Shown here: one piece after another, positions 1-9,515 of the stretch | Position numbering within the stretch: the stretch's first letter is position 1 | How the letters are laid out: each line of letters starts with the position of its first letter | Source of the DNA: Zelonia costaricensis | Lineage: Eukaryota; Euglenozoa; Kinetoplastea; Trypanosomatida; Trypanosomatidae | Reading direction: 5' to 3' | Assembly: GCA_030849075.1 (NCBI GenBank) | Contig: JASAOO010003326.1 | Span: 1 to 40,000 of the forward strand | DNA: 40,000 bases | Made by a program: the position numbers and the translations under genes | Notes under the pieces: generated by a model | What the model was told of the DNA's origin: nothing | The model's database searches: none | What the model saw: only the letters and a program-made list of their open reading frames with translations

Positions 1-258
1 GGGGGGGCCCGGGTGAGGCCGGGGGCGGACCAGGGCGGGGGCGTGGGGCAGGGGGCAGGGGGAATGGGCGGGAAAGGCGGGAAAGGCGGATGGCTTCTGT
101 CTTTGTTTGGGTCTGGGGGCGCTGGCGTGTTCGCGGCGGGGCCGGGAGGGGGGGGGGGCCGCTTGCCGACAACATCAAAAAAGGGTTTCTTTTTTGGTTC
201 GCGATTGGGGGTTACGGGGCATTGGGAAAAAGGGGGTGCGCGGTCAACGGCGTGGTGG
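1..258. other. G-rich spacer downstream of the Y14-like gene
   Basis: No gene is seen. The first ~140 bases are extremely G-rich on the plus strand, with many runs of three or more G, so the 3' flank of the Y14-like transcript would be C-rich on the coding strand. The window edge cuts it. Confidence 0.6.
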
Positions 259-720
259 TCAGTCGCGGGCGCGCTTGTCGCCAGGGGCGTACTCCTCGTG
301 CGGCTCGGCCTCCTCTTCCTCGCCGAGAAAGGTCGCGGCGACGATGAGCGGTTTGTCGCCGGAGGGAAAGACGGTGCCGTTCAGCTCGGCAATGGCGCGC
401 TCGTAGCCGACGCGGTCTTGCAGCTCGACCAGCGCGTACCCGGCGCAGAAGCAGTCAGCGTTGAGGGGGATCTTGATGTCCGTGATGCCGCTGAAGTACT
501 CGGGGTCGCCCTCCTTGAAGGACACGAGGTAGTTGGCGATGTCCTCCTGCGTCGTCGTCTCCGGCAGGTTCGAGAAGAACAGCACCCAGCCCTCGATGCT
601 GGGGATCGGGTAGCCTGGCTGGATGTCGTCTGGGCGCTGCAGACGCTCGTACTGCGTACGGGCGCGGCGGACGCGACGCAGTTGCTGCAGTCCGGTACTC
701 GGCGCTGCGGCGGTTTCCAT
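259..720 (-). CDS. Y14: RRM protein, Y14/RBM8A-like exon junction complex subunit
   Basis: A 153-aa protein with a single RNA recognition motif at about residues 44-131. RNP2 is visible as LFFSNL (47-52) and RNP1 as GYALVEL (94-100). The opening GWVLFFSNLPE, followed by T-QEDI, and the GY-LVE block are the hallmarks of the Y14/RBM8A family, which pairs with Mago in the nuclear exon junction complex; in Y14 the RRM mainly binds Mago rather than RNA. Trypanosomatids have very few introns but are known to keep Y14 and Mago, so the role here is likely in mRNA marking or export. The basic segment before the RRM (residues 14-29) and the acidic, charged tail (134-153) fit a small nuclear adaptor. 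The RRM carries extra residues between beta1 and beta3 compared with animal Y14. The start is the first ATG in frame. Another RRM protein is the main alternative. Confidence 0.8.
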   Translation of the reverse strand: METAAAPSTGLQQLRRVRRARTQYERLQRPDDIQPGYPIPSIEGWVLFFSNLPETTTQEDIANYLVSFKEGDPEYFSGITDIKIPLNADCFCAGYALVELQDRVGYERAIAELNGTVFPSGDKPLIVAATFLGEEEEAEPHEEYAPGDKRARD

Positions 721-1065
721 GACGGACGCGAGAGGGCGAATAGAAGAAAAGTGTGACGTGCAGGTGAGTGCTGCGGGAATCAGCAGAGGAGGGAGGAGGT
801 CGAAGTAATGAAAGTGAAGGTGGGGTTACGAAGCACGTAACAGCGCTATGGGAACACGAGGGTCTGCGATCCGTTGTTGTTGTTTTTCGTTTTCAAGGGG
901 TCGTTTGTGATGCGATGGCAGGTAGGGCGCGTGCTGATCGTGGCAACAACGGGAGAAAGAAAGCGGAGGACCACGCGGCAAGCGGCATCATCAGCAAGAC
1001 CAACGACGGCGCAGCAGGGATAGCCGCCATGAAAGGGGGCCGCAGGCGAGAGAAGTATGGGGCGG
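721..1065. other. Spacer, no gene seen
   Basis: On the coding strand a T/C-rich tract lies just upstream of the Y14-like start (about 725-755), fitting a polypyrimidine tract for spliced-leader addition. No other feature is recognised. Confidence 0.5.
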
Positions 1066-1464
1066 CTACAAGTCGTCCCCGTTCCACCGCAGCCCTGGCT
1101 TCGCCGTGGCACCGCCGTAGCCCGTCAGCCGGGGGCCGTAGCGGTGGTCGCCCTTCACGTATCCACCGCGCATGTTCCCCGTGACCAAGTACTGCCCGTA
1201 CGCCTTGATGACGGTTGCCACGGCGTTGTTGCGGTTGTACACGTTCCCCGTCTTCACCGTGGCAAAGCGCTGTGACCGAGACAGCATCGTGTCGATCTTG
1301 TCTTGCAGCTCGCTCGGCGTGCAGGACTCGACTCCCTCGCCGAGCTCGACGCGAATGGGGTAAAGAATGCCGGAGCGGGCGTAGGGCTCGGTCTGGCGCA
1401 GCGTGTCCACTATGCGGCAAAACACTGGCGCGCGCAGCACGACGCCGTGCCCGCAACGGAGCAT
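1066..1464 (-). CDS. Small conserved-looking protein of unknown function (132 aa)
   Basis: The family is not recognised. The 132-aa product starts at an ATG (1462-1464) and has even, non-repetitive composition with aromatic and basic residues spread throughout, unlike the low-complexity frames around it. The C-terminal third is rich in Gly, Tyr and Arg, with patterns such as GNMRGGYVKGDHRYGPRL. The N-terminus (MLRCGHGVVLRAP) is basic and lacks acidic residues for the first 18 positions, so mitochondrial import is conceivable. It sits alone between the peroxidase array and the Y14-like gene in the same direction. Overlapping minus-strand frames here are biased in composition and were not chosen. 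Confidence 0.6.
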   Translation of the reverse strand: MLRCGHGVVLRAPVFCRIVDTLRQTEPYARSGILYPIRVELGEGVESCTPSELQDKIDTMLSRSQRFATVKTGNVYNRNNAVATVIKAYGQYLVTGNMRGGYVKGDHRYGPRLTGYGGATAKPGLRWNGDDL

Positions 1465-3198
1465 TGCACTCGACGGAGAGCGACAAGCGTGCGTGCGTGC
1501 GTGCGCAGCTGTGCAATTGTGTGCTGTATGGCACGCCAGGTAGAGCGGCGGTGCCGTGTTTCTTTGCTGCGTCGTGTTGGGCCTGCAAGCGTCCGTGCAA
1601 CTGCACGCCAGACGTGGAGGACTGTGGAAAGTGAGAAGAACAACAACAAAAAAACAGAGGATGGAAGTGAAGGAGCTACTCCGCAGAAGGATAAGCGCGG
1701 TGCGCGTGCATCATTGTGCTGCTCCAGTGCGACGGAGTCGAGCATCACGGCGCGCCTGTACGCTGACGTGCACCACCACTCTAGACTGCTGCTCTCTACG
1801 TGCCTCGGTGGCGCCGTGGTTCCAACGGGAATGAGCAACGAGAGCCTCTGCTTTGTGCTGTGCGTTAGTGCGAGTGGTTCGTTGGAGGCGAACGAGAGAA
1901 AGAAAGTGGGCCACGGTTTCCGAAACACAAGACGCGTGCGCACGGTGCGCACATAGAGGTCGGGTAACAGACGCAAAGACCGAGATCCGTTTGCCGGATG
2001 AACAAGCTGTACGGCCGCATCACCTCACTACCGCCATCCCCTCCCATCTCAACACAGACAAACACACACATACACACATACACACTCTTCATCACGCAGA
2101 GCTGAGGGCGCCAGCGCATCGGCAGATCTACTGTGCAGAGAAACCGGCGAGGGGAAACACTGAAGAGGCGCACAGTGGCAGCAGAGAGGTGGAAGAGGGG
2201 AGGGAGAAAAGGGGGGGGGGGATGGCAACAGGGTGCCGATAGAGGAGCGTGGCGGCGACCGCAGGTGGGGATGTCGGGGGGGGGGGGAGAAAAGACGGTA
2301 CGCGCCGGTGCGGCCGTGCTGAGCGGCACGTGCGCGTGCACGTTGTGAAGGCAGAGTGCCGGGTTTCTGGATAAGGAAGCACGCACTCACTGTAGATGAC
2401 GCGTGCAGGCACACGTTCAGGTATAGGAAGCATGTAGTAGGACACCACGCAAGCAAGAGGAGGGAAGTGAGCCAAGGCACAGAAAGCGAGCGAGTGCGTT
2501 GGCGGTCGTGTGAGCGTGCAGCGGGAATCAAACCAACAAAACAAAAGCGAGGCGCCGCGGGCACCGGTCTGCTGCTCGACGCTCGCCGGTGCCCGGACCA
2601 CGCCAGCTGGTGCGCGCGCTTGTGTGTCTGTGCCTTCACGTCGGCGCTGGCGGCCCTCTCAGCCGAGGTGTCACCAGCGCAGACCGCCAACTCGTGACAA
2701 CGAGCGGGAGGTAAAGAAAGGCAAGAAGGAAACGCAGAGACGCCTGCAGAAACGGAGGAAAAACGGGGGGTGCGTGAGCACGAAACAGATGAGGACTAGT
2801 GCACTGAACACGCTCCAAAGTGGGGAGGGGAGGGGGGCAGAGGGCCGGGGGTGGGGTGGGGTGCATCAACACAGCAGAGGCAAGCGCGCCTCTCTCTGCC
2901 TCTCTCTCTTGGTTGCTTTACATGAGCGGATTGAGTTGCACACCCACCGGAGAAAGCGGAGCTGCGTCAAGCCGCTCCTGCGCCGCCGTCGCACAAACAA
3001 GAGAAGAAAACCGGACGTCCGCCTCCTTTCCCGCCGTCGTCCGCGAGCGGGCGGGCCACTTGTCCCCCCCCTCTCGGGGGGCACACAGGCTGTGGAGGGA
3101 GGGGGGAGGGGGGGGGGGTGAAGAAGGAGACGAGGCTCGACGCACGCTCTTCGCACGCAAGTGCGCCTGCTGTTTACTCGCCACCGCGACAGCAGCAG
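1465..3198. other. Spacer, no gene seen
   Basis: A 1.7-kb spacer with G runs (about 2211-2221, 2277-2288), short CA-rich stretches (about 2058-2090) and purine-rich plus-strand tracts. Open frames here are repetitive and unlike any known family. It would contain the 3' UTR of the peroxidase gene upstream and the 5' region of the 132-aa gene. Confidence 0.5.
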
Positions 3199-4185
3199 CT
3201 ACGAGAGAGGCGTGTCGACGGGCGGATTCGGCGGTGAGCCGGTGAGGTTCACGCCTTCCAGGGTGGCCGTGGTCGCATTGAAGAGTGTGCTTGAGTCAAA
3301 GCTGGCCCTGTAAACGTCCTCGGACGCCCCCACACCGTTCGCGCCGTGCATCAGCGACACTGTGAGGCCCGGCGGCAGCGCCGTCGCCAGCACCGTGGTC
3401 GCCCCATCCACCTGCGGCGGCGCTGGAGTAGTGCAGCCTGTGTGCCCGTCTTCGGTCTGCGGCGCTGACGAGTCCCCGTCCTCCGCCGCCGGCCCTGGCG
3501 CGGGGCGCAGCAGCTCTACGACGCGGGAGTCGATCTCTTCGAGCGTTGCGCCCGGGCAGAAACGCGCGAACGGCACACCATTCTGGTCAATCAGGAAGCA
3601 CGTGAAGTTCCACCGCACCGCGCTCTGGCCAAGAGTACCGCGAATGCGGTTCTTGAGGAAGGTGAAGAGCGGCAGCTCGTGCTCGCCGTTTACCTCGACC
3701 TTGGCCATGATGGGGAAGTCGACTTCGCCGATCTGCGGGTACACGCACGAGATGTTCTCGGCGATCTCGTCCTCGTTGCCAGGCTCGCCGTTTCCGAACT
3801 CGTTGCACGGGAAGGCCAATACGGTGAAGCCCTCGAGGTGGTGCTTGCGGTACAAGCTGACGAGCGTCTTGTAGCCCGACTCGGTGTACTCCTTGCACTT
3901 GCTCGCAACATTGCAGATGAGGACCACAGACCCCTTGTGCTGGCTGAGGTCGTATAGTTCGCGGTAGCAGTTCAGCACTTGGAAGTCGTAGATGGTTTTA
4001 TTCGCGTACGGGTCGCCCCCCGCGTCGCCGGCCGCGCCGTCCGCGGAGGCGAGCACCTCGAAGGCGGAGCGGCCCTGCATGGTCGAGCCGTGGCGGCTTG
4101 CGGAGGCGCCGGGGGTGAGGGTCTGCAGAAGGTCCGATGCGGGGTGCTCTCCCGCATCGGTCGTGGCGCCGGCGCTAGAGCTCAT
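3199..4185 (-). CDS. Divergent glutathione-peroxidase-like protein with long extensions (copy A)
   Basis: A 328-aa protein with a GPx thioredoxin fold at about residues 64-226, flanked by a ~60-aa Ser/Ala/Gly-rich N-terminal arm and a ~100-aa Pro/Thr/Ala-rich tail. Normal family members are 165-185 aa. The peroxidatic Cys is kept (C97 in NVASKC), as are Trp-Asn (W192, N193) and a Cys at the resolving position (C147). Two changes are striking. The catalytic Gln of the usual FGxQEPG is Gly (G133, codon 3787-3789), and the loop after C97 reads KEYTESGY, one residue longer than the usual GYTxSGY. The active-site tetrad is therefore incomplete, and peroxidase activity may be weak or altered. The start chosen is the ATG at 4183-4185; an in-frame ATG 68 codons upstream leads through Pro/His-rich sequence typical of a 5' UTR. 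It is the last transcribed and least similar member of the array. Function beyond the fold is inferred. Confidence 0.87.
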   Translation of the reverse strand: MSSSAGATTDAGEHPASDLLQTLTPGASASRHGSTMQGRSAFEVLASADGAAGDAGGDPYANKTIYDFQVLNCYRELYDLSQHKGSVVLICNVASKCKEYTESGYKTLVSLYRKHHLEGFTVLAFPCNEFGNGEPGNEDEIAENISCVYPQIGEVDFPIMAKVEVNGEHELPLFTFLKNRIRGTLGQSAVRWNFTCFLIDQNGVPFARFCPGATLEEIDSRVVELLRPAPGPAAEDGDSSAPQTEDGHTGCTTPAPPQVDGATTVLATALPPGLTVSLMHGANGVGASEDVYRASFDSSTLFNATTATLEGVNLTGSPPNPPVDTPLS

Positions 4186-4810
4186 TACTGTCGCACGGTT
4201 ACGTGACGGGAAGAAGGTGCACAGAAGCGAGGTGGACGCAGGTGGAGGGCGCTGTGTGATGTTGTTGAAGGTTGAGTGAATGAGCGGTGCGTTGCTTCTT
4301 TCGTGCATGTAATACGGCGAGCAAAAAAAGGGGGGAGGGGGATGGTGAAGGCGGAATTGGGTGCCGCACCGCTGCACGCCGTGCGACATGTGCCGGAAGA
4401 TGCGCAGGTATTTAACGAAAGGAGCGAAAGCGGCATTCAGAACAACAAAAAGCAGGACAGGGGATGGTGCCGACGGCCCGTCAGCCTTCGCCGCAACTGT
4501 CGCCTATGGAAAGGGTATGAGAGGCGGAGTTCTCCACGTGGCAGCACGCCTTCATACGCGTATCGCTCTCCCCCAAGCTCCATCGTCTGTTCCTCTTTGG
4601 CGATGTCCCCCACCGGCGTGCGTGAGCGCAAGGACAAGAATAGGTAGCAAAACAGTGAGGAGATGCTGCGCGTCGATGCGCGCGTGAAGAAGACGACGCT
4701 GCTCGCTCCACGAACGCAGCGGCGAGTCCCGTCATCCCTCCAGTTCAATATGCCGAGGGTGTGTGTTTGCATGCTCGTTGGTGTATAGAGAAGAGTGTGG
4801 TGAACCTCGC
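4186..4810. other. Spacer, no gene seen
   Basis: A 625-base spacer between peroxidase copies A and B. It contains an A/G-rich plus-strand tract at 4320-4342 that reads as a polypyrimidine tract on the coding strand. No gene is recognised. Confidence 0.5.
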
Positions 4811-5368
4811 TTACAGCTTCGATGCCGCGCTGTCGGCGGCCTCCAGCAGCGGCAGCAGCTTCTTCTCGATCTCGCCGATTTTGGCGCCGGGCGAGAAGCG
4901 GTGCACTGCGTGGCCGTCCTTGTCCACCAGGAACGACGTGAAGTTCCACTTCACCGCCGTAGAGCCGAGGATGCCTGTACTGGCGTTCTTCATGTAGTGG
5001 TAGAGCGGATGCTCCTTGTCGCCGTTCACGTCGATCTTCTCCATGATCGGGAAGTCGGCCTTGAAGCGCGTGCACACCTGCTCCTTGATCTCTGCCTCAG
5101 TACCCGGCTCCTGACCACCGAACTGGTTGCACGGGAAGGCGAGCACCGTGAAGCCGCGATCCTTGTACTTGTTGTACAGCGCTGTGGCCGTCTCGTAGCC
5201 GCTCTGTGTGTAGCCGCACTGGCTGGCCACATTGTAGATGAGCAGCGGGTGGCCCTTGTGCTGGTTGAGGTCGTAGGGCTGGTGGCCGCCGCCGTTGACC
5301 TTGTAGTCGTAGATGGACGCACCGGTGGCCCCCGCACCGACGAGGCGGAGAAGCGAGGAGCGCAGCAT
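4811..5368 (-). CDS. TDPX: GPx-type tryparedoxin peroxidase, mitochondrial-type N-terminus and C-terminal SKL (copy B)
   Basis: A 185-aa non-selenium glutathione-peroxidase homologue. In trypanosomatids these enzymes reduce hydroperoxides, including lipid peroxides, using tryparedoxin and trypanothione. The peroxidatic Cys is C51 (NVASQC), the catalytic Gln Q86 (FGGQEPG), the resolving Cys C99 (VCTRF), and Trp-Asn W141-N142, so the catalytic set is complete. Relative to the cytosolic-type copies it has a 16-17 residue N-terminal addition (MLRSSLLRLVGAGATGA) with two Arg, hydroxyl residues and no acidic residue, typical of a mitochondrial presequence. The last three residues are SKL, the canonical peroxisome/glycosome signal (PTS1). 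The start ATG is 5366-5368. T. brucei has a mitochondrial member of this family in its own array, so the mitochondrial assignment has precedent; glycosomal targeting is inferred from the tripeptide. Confidence 0.94.
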   Translation of the reverse strand: MLRSSLLRLVGAGATGASIYDYKVNGGGHQPYDLNQHKGHPLLIYNVASQCGYTQSGYETATALYNKYKDRGFTVLAFPCNQFGGQEPGTEAEIKEQVCTRFKADFPIMEKIDVNGDKEHPLYHYMKNASTGILGSTAVKWNFTSFLVDKDGHAVHRFSPGAKIGEIEKKLLPLLEAADSAASKL

Positions 5369-6649
5369 GTTGAGGCTGGGTCCAAGTGGGGAAGGAGGAG
5401 GGTGCAAGCAGCCGCGGTGAGCACACGAAGGCGTGAACAACGCACCGCCCGGCGTGAGAGGCGGGAGCCGGTGAAGGGGGGAGGGGTGCGGTGCAGGCGG
5501 GTGTGTGGGGTGAATGGAGAGAGGCAATGGGGGTACGTGATCGCGCCACAACACGTGTCGGAAGAGACGCACACGCGCACACAGAGGACAGGAGGAAGCA
5601 AGATCCGTGTAGCCGGCAGCGCAGAGGGGAGTGTGAAGTAGGCAGGCCTGGGTGATGAATACGGCAACGCACAGGACGCGGGCAGGGGTGGGCTGAGTAA
5701 GAACGAGGTGTTGGTCGAGGTGAGGGAGGCGTGTGCTCTTTGTTGGCATCGAGCGGTGATTGGCTGCCGTAGCGTCGCACTCCTCTCCACCCCCCCCCGT
5801 CTCACGAGACGGGAGATGCTGTAGCACCCACGCACACAAGGCAAGCCAGAGGACCGCGCCGACGCCCTCAAAGGCTGCCCGCATGCGTGCCCGCCGCCGT
5901 GGGCATCTCAACTTTGTGTTCGTGTTCGTGTGTGGGTGTGCGTGCATGCGTGTGTGTGTGTGTGTGTGTGTGTGCTCACGTCAAGGCATGACGTTTACGC
6001 AGGGGCGGCACGCCTCGTGCACATCATGCAAGCTGAGGAAGAGGGGCAGGGGCTGGGTGCGTCGAGCACGCAGGAGTGGGGGGCGGGAGCGGCTGCGGGG
6101 GACGGTGAGAAATGTTGGTCAGAGGCGATATGCATGAGCACCGCGTGCTGACACGAGAGGAGAGCTTCGGTACAGAGGAAAGGCAAGAGAAGAGAAGAGT
6201 AAGGGATCTGGGGTAGAGCAACGCACGGGCACCGACGCCCACACTCGCGCGCACATAGACATGCACAAGCACAGAGGCGCGGAGGCACCCAGCAATAGGT
6301 CGATGCAGAACGGGTGGAAGGGAGAGGGGAGGAAGCAAATCACTGCCGGTATACAAGATGAGTAAAGGAGGGCGGGCCCCGTCAGCCACGGTTGCGCAAG
6401 AGGCAAATAAGTGAGCTGCGCGCAGGCACAGCGCCACACAGCCGGTTTAGGGGGGGAGAAGGGGAGGGGAGGGGAGGGGCCTCTCCGCACCCACGCGCCA
6501 GACGCACAGGTGACGGCAGGGAAAAGAAGGAAAGGGAGGAGGGAGAGAGAGAGAGCATCACCGCCTCGCTGCACCGCATACGTGGGGAAGGTGGTGACGG
6601 AATATGCCATGTACCAGACGCGGAGAGGTCACTCCCGGTGAACCCGTGC
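5369..6649. other. Spacer, no gene seen
   Basis: A 1.3-kb spacer between copies B and C holding the (GT)n tract at 5950-5974 and several G-rich runs. Open frames here are microsatellite-derived or low complexity. Confidence 0.5.
5950..5974. repeat. (GT)n microsatellite, 25 nt
   Basis: An uninterrupted GT dinucleotide run on the plus strand, typical of trypanosomatid intergenic DNA. Confidence 0.95.
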
Positions 6650-7174
6650 TCAGCTGCTCGGCGCCGCCTCCGTCTTCGGCGCGTCGCCGGCGGCCTCCAG
6701 CAGCGGCAGCAGCTTCTTCTCGATCTCGCCGATCTTGGCGCCGGGCGAGAAGCGGTGCACTGCGTGGCCGTCCTTGTCCACCAGGAACGACGTGAAGTTC
6801 CACTTCACGGACGTCGTGCCGAGGATGCCCTTGCTGGCGTGCTTGAGGTAGTGGTAGAGCGGATGCTCCTTGTCGCCGTTCACGTCGATCTTCTCCATGA
6901 TCGGGAAGTCGGCCTTGAAGCGCGTGCAAGCGAAGTCCTTCACTTCTGCCTCAGTACCCGGCTCCTGACCACCGAATTGGTTGCACGGGAAGGCGAGCAC
7001 CGTGAAGCCGCGATCCTTGTACTTGGCGTAGAGCGCCGTGGCCGTCTCGTAGCCGCCTTTCGTGTAGCCACACTTGCTGGCGACATTGTAGATGAGCAGC
7101 GGGTGGCCCTTGTGCTGGCTGAGGTCGTAGGGCTGGTGGTCGCCGCCGTTGACCTTGTAGTCGTAGATGGACAT
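6650..7174 (-). CDS. TDPX: GPx-type tryparedoxin peroxidase, cytosolic type (copy C)
   Basis: A 174-aa enzyme of the cysteine GPx family, starting MSIYDYKVNG. Catalytic residues are complete: peroxidatic C35 (NVASKC), Q70 (FGGQEPG), resolving C83 (FACTRF), W125-N126. No N-terminal presequence is present. The C-terminal tail GDAPKTEAAPSS is shared exactly with copy F (12963-13487) and is not a targeting signal. The expected role is tryparedoxin-dependent removal of lipid and other hydroperoxides in the cytosol. It shares the motif KGGYETATALYAKYKDRG with copy F, but differs from F in the resolving-Cys loop, suggesting exchange between copies. The start is the ATG at 7172-7174. Confidence 0.95.
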   Translation of the reverse strand: MSIYDYKVNGGDHQPYDLSQHKGHPLLIYNVASKCGYTKGGYETATALYAKYKDRGFTVLAFPCNQFGGQEPGTEAEVKDFACTRFKADFPIMEKIDVNGDKEHPLYHYLKHASKGILGTTSVKWNFTSFLVDKDGHAVHRFSPGAKIGEIEKKLLPLLEAAGDAPKTEAAPSS

Positions 7175-9017
7175 GGTTCGGTAGGGAAGGGGGGTGTCGG
7201 CGGTGGTAGAGAGAAGGAGTGGGGCGGGAGAGAGGAGTCGAAGGTTTGTGCGAGTCGCGTGGGATCTGCGGTCAGTGCTGTGGAAGTCGCACCGCGGCGC
7301 CAGTGCAGCGCGGCAGCAGTGAGTTCAGAGAAGAGAAGATGCGTTTGTGTGTAGGAAAAAGGTGGAGCATGTGGGAGGAAGAGGTGGGAAAGGCAGCGGG
7401 TAGGGGGGCTGCCATCGGAGGGACATCAGGTGAGTGAGACTGTCACCCGTGTGCGACCAGCGATGACTCCTACAAGTTAACGTCACACATACGTGCGAGA
7501 TGGGCAATTCAAGGCCTACGAGAAGAGGATCGCCTCATGCGCGACCTCGAGACGATTCGTGACAGTGTGGGCTCCGTCACGCGCGCCAATGGTTGGTGCG
7601 TTTGCGCGTCGTTGAAGAAGTTGCTGCTTCTGCTCGTGGCAGGACAAAATTGCACGAGCCGAGCCACACAAGCGGAAGGACCCTTACACACACTTACACA
7701 CGTGCACACACAAACAGAGGCAGGATAGGCGATGCGGCTTGCAAGGAGCGCCGGGGGGGGGAGGGCATGCAAGGGAGAAGGGGGAGAAAAGGCGTACGAC
7801 TAACACGCAAAGGAGCGAGAGGAAGAACGAAGAGGGGAAACAAGGAGGGGAGGCAAGAAGACACGAGGTGCACACGCGCGATTCGGTGAAGATGTGGGGA
7901 GGTCACATGGGGTGAGGGGGGGGGGAGGGGAAAATGCAGAGCAAGAGGCGAAAGAAGCGGAGGCAACAGCAGCAGCCGGCGTCGAACTCGGTTGATCTCA
8001 AGAACACCGCCGTGGTGTGCAGATACAGTCGTCACACGCCTTTTCTTTTGTGCGCGCGTATTTGTTTCTTCATTTTTTCCTTTAGTTCGAGAAAACACGA
8101 GAAGAGAGAAGGTAAGAAGCGTGCACTGACGTTCAAGGCAAGCTCTGATGGGTATGAAGGGGAGAGCGCAGCAGGTGGGGCTCACGTAAGCAGCACCGAT
8201 GCCGAAATAGGAGTGAAATAAGAAGAGAGAAGGGGGCGCCCCGGCGTCGTGAGCGAGGGTGGAGGTGGGCAGGCAGACAGGGGGACGGGAGATACAGGCT
8301 CAGCACAGGGTCTGGCGAGCCGGCGCCTGGTAAGCGTGCTGTGGGGAAGCGACGAGAACGGAAGGCAGCACTCGTTCGGTGGAGGGTGGTGATGCTGGGG
8401 TGGGGTTGGGGGGGGGGGTGGCGGAGGGGGGAAGAGGGTGACCGTAAAAGAAGAGAGACGGAGGAACCTAGAGGACGACGGCCGTGTGCGGTGTTCAAGC
8501 TGAACGTGCAAAAAGGTGCACGCACACCTGCACACGTGTCGTCGCGTTTACAGGAAAAAAGAAGGAAAAAAGAGAGAGAAAGGGACGCGTTTCAATGGCA
8601 TGGGCCTCCCCGTGCCCGCTCCCTCCCGCGCACGTTTCCGTGCTTCTCCCACGCATGCACGACCTGTGCGCCACCACCACCCCCCTCCCTCCCCCCAGAC
8701 ATGCTGCTGCTCCCCCACCCCCTTCCACCTCGCGCAACAAAGCAGGAGGCCTTCGTGAATACAAAAGTGGGTATCGGTCACGCTGTAAAAGCAGTCTGCC
8801 CAGAAGGCGGAGAAGCAGGGAGGGGGCAGGAGGAGGCGGCGGCGGCCGAGACATCAGCGAGGATGTCTGGAAAGGGGTTCAGCCGCACACACCCTTCAAT
8901 CTCTTCTTTTTACCCCCCCTCCCCCAACCCCACACAGCTACACTCCCGCGCGAATCGAGCACATCATCAGCGGCAGCGTGTGTATGTCTGTGTGTCTGCC
9001 GTCACGCGCTACAGCTC
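7175..9017. other. Spacer, no gene seen
   Basis: A 1.8-kb spacer between copies C and D with G runs (7917-7924, 8408-8417), a purine-rich plus-strand segment at 7740-7970, and a C-rich stretch at 8660-8730. No gene is recognised on either strand. Confidence 0.5.
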
Positions 9018-9515
9018 TTAGGTGGCGCTAGTCGCGGCGAGCAGTGGGATCAGCTGCGCTTCGACTTCCTCCGTCTTCACTCCCGGCGGGAAGCGGTGCA
9101 CCGCTTTGCCGTCCTTGTCCACCAGGAACGACGTGAAGTTCCACTGGATGTCGGCCCGTCCCTTCTCATCCTTGCATGCGTTGTTCAGATAGTGGTAGAG
9201 CGGGTGCTGGTGCTCGCCGTTCACGTCGACCTTCTCCATGATCGGGAACCCTGCGTGAAAGTGGGAGTGGGCAAACTCCTTGATCTCCTCCTCCGAGCCG
9301 GGCTCCTGACCGCCGAACTGGTTGCACGGGAAGGCGAGCACCGTGAAGCCGCGGTCCTTGTACTTGTTGTAGAGCGCCGTCGCCGTCCCATAGCCACTCT
9401 CCGAGTAGCCGCACTCGCTGGCCACGTTGTAGATGAGCATTGGGTGGCCCTTGTGCGCCTCCAGGTTGTACGGCTGGTGGTCCGCGTCGCGCACTTGGAA
9501 GTGGAACGTGGCCAT
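9018..9515 (-). CDS. GPx-type peroxidase paralogue lacking the resolving cysteine (copy D)
   Basis: A 165-aa GPx-family protein starting MATFHFQVRDAD (ATG 9513-9515). The peroxidatic Cys C35 (NVASEC), Gln Q70 and W125-N126 are present. Where the other copies read FACTRF around the resolving Cys, this one reads FAHSHF, so position 83 is His (codon CAC, minus strand of 9267-9269). The other Cys residues are C64 in the FPCNQF motif and C114 in NNACKDE; the latter is also in copy E, which keeps its resolving Cys as well, so neither is an obvious substitute. The N-terminal sequence also differs from the MSIYDYKVNGG shared by copies C, E and F. In this family the resolving Cys forms the disulfide that tryparedoxin reduces. 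This copy may therefore be a one-Cys peroxidase, use another reductant, or act as a sensor. The open frame extends upstream through low-complexity sequence that was not accepted as coding. Confidence 0.92.
   Translation of the reverse strand: MATFHFQVRDADHQPYNLEAHKGHPMLIYNVASECGYSESGYGTATALYNKYKDRGFTVLAFPCNQFGGQEPGSEEEIKEFAHSHFHAGFPIMEKVDVNGEHQHPLYHYLNNACKDEKGRADIQWNFTSFLVDKDGKAVHRFPPGVKTEEVEAQLIPLLAATSAT

Noticed and set aside
893..1606. 237-codon minus-strand frame overlapping the 132-aa gene
   Set aside because: It is Arg/Ala/His-rich with no ordered segments; the 132-aa frame has much more protein-like composition.
4186..4389. 68-residue N-terminal extension of peroxidase copy A from an upstream ATG
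   Set aside because: The stretch is His/Pro/Ser-rich and contains a polypyrimidine tract on the coding strand, fitting 5' UTR and trans-splice signal rather than protein.
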